Source of the DNA: Ardenticatenaceae bacterium
Lineage (GTDB): Bacteria; Chloroflexota; Anaerolineae; Promineifilales; Promineifilaceae
Assembly (NCBI GenBank): GCA_020634215.1
Contig: JACKCD010000072.1
Span: 1 to 21,895 of the forward strand
Direction: 5' to 3'
DNA length: 21,895 bases
The first letter of the stretch is position 1, and every line of letters begins with the position of its first letter. A program made the position numbers and the translations under genes. Under the pieces are notes generated by a model. That model ran no database searches. It was not told the DNA's origin and saw nothing but the letters and a program-made list of their open reading frames with translations. This document shows positions 21,703 through 21,895 of this stretch, in pieces.

Positions 21703-21895
21703 TTACTCTTCCAACCTCCCCTTTCAGGACAGTCGTGAGGACGTTTTTGGCTCCGGCGGCGGTGAGGGCAGCAGAAACGGCCGTTTTCCCCCCCTCATCC
21801 TCCCCATCCGCCAACAGGGCAATCATATTCCCACCGCGCCCCGCGCCACTGAGCTTGGCCCCGGCGGCACCAGCCGCCAGTGCCGCTGCTACCAG
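21680..21895 (-). CDS. Mevalonate kinase-like GHMP kinase, C-terminal end (5' part beyond window)
   Basis: An open minus-strand frame enters from the right edge and stops at a TAG at 21680-21682; 71 residues are visible. AGAAGAKLSGAGRGGNMIAL is the third conserved GHMP-kinase motif (C-terminal glycine-rich loop) in the form found in mevalonate kinases. These phosphorylate mevalonate with ATP in the isoprenoid pathway, which fits Chloroflexota that use the mevalonate route. AALTAAGAKNVLTTVL is the usual final strand-helix segment. The last ~13 residues (GEVGRVRDLEIGY) look like an extension read from the dispersed GAGATTG repeat. A homologous GHMP kinase such as phosphomevalonate kinase is a weaker alternative. 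Confidence 0.8.
   Translation of the reverse strand: MVAAALAAGAAGAKLSGAGRGGNMIALLADGEDEGGKTAVSAALTAAGAKNVLTTVLKGEVGRVRDLEIGY

Larger units (their letters stand above)
843..21785. repeat. Dispersed 10-bp palindrome AACGGCCGTT (HIP1-like), 30 perfect copies
   Basis: Perfect copies start at 843, 921, 1611, 1635, 5635, 5715, 6228, 6907, 8324, 8909, 9347, 10492, 10615, 10785, 11283, 12144, 12429, 13263, 13337, 13805, 13997, 15345, 16910, 17420, 19130, 19162, 19283, 19619, 19976 and 21776. One-mismatch copies start at 5097, 12246, 15865 and 21436. They were counted by eye, so a copy may have been missed. They occur in genes of unrelated function and in spacers. A single 10-mer is expected about 0.02 times in this length of random sequence. 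None lies between 1645 and 5634 apart from the degenerate copy at 5097. Function is unknown; a methylation or recombination signal, or a mutational by-product as debated for HIP1, are options. Confidence 0.93.

Overview
The window looks like a piece of a Chloroflexota (Anaerolineae/Ardenticatenia-like) chromosome. This is inferred from gene content and order: an rpmB - Asp23/Gls24 (yloU) - fakA - fakB - recG cluster together with coaD and recO, a mevalonate-type GHMP kinase, GT-C glycosyltransferases, TTG starts and G+C-rich coding sequence. No 16S or other decisive marker is present, so the lineage is a guess. The strongest genome-scale signal is a perfect 10-bp palindrome, AACGGCCGTT, which I count 30 times by eye (chance expectation about 0.02), inside genes and between them on both strands. 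It behaves like the cyanobacterial HIP1 palindrome.

Layout. (1) 1-1650: the 3' end of a non-ribosomal peptide synthetase (adenylation tail, carrier protein, thioesterase with a Cys nucleophile), then a double palindromic terminator. (2) 1743-4858: an exported six-hairpin glycosidase-like gene cut in two by a 1.35-kb IS3-family element (3104-4448) flanked by a TATA(G) duplication. This stretch is more A+T-rich and has no AACGGCCGTT copy. (3) 5053-6177: a divergent membrane-tethered regulator with a cytoplasmic HTH-like region, one membrane helix and an external CBM9-like domain, with an inverted repeat in front of it. (4) 6460-6873: a bacteriohemerythrin lacking one iron-ligand histidine. (5) 7045-9457: a self-contained envelope-stress operon with a sigma-W-type promoter, ECF sigma factor, zinc anti-sigma factor, and a beta-helix/bactofilin-like membrane protein ending at a strong terminator. 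(6) 9460-12788, minus strand: a GT-C glycosyltransferase translationally coupled to a glycoside-hydrolase-like lipoprotein.

(7) 13124-21199, minus strand: a housekeeping block reading yloU-like, fakA, fakB, recG, coaD, a coiled-coil protein and recO. FakA with FakB forms a fatty-acid kinase that feeds exogenous acyl chains to phospholipid synthesis. RecG and RecO act in recombination repair, and CoaD makes coenzyme A. recG is broken by a cluster of small indels at about 15.9-16.4 kb, which may be a sequence-quality artefact. A 168-bp MITE/REP-like palindrome fills the recG-coaD gap. (8) 21213-21598: rpmB (L28) with a good promoter, a leader hairpin and a terminator. (9) 21680-21895: the C-terminus of a mevalonate kinase-like gene running off the right edge.

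Two further short dispersed repeat families, one built on CAGTAATC/CAGTAACC and one on GAGATTG, each occur at three places. Some copies have become protein-coding: a lipoprotein signal peptide, a loop in the glycosyltransferase, and the C-terminal tail and stop codon of the kinase.
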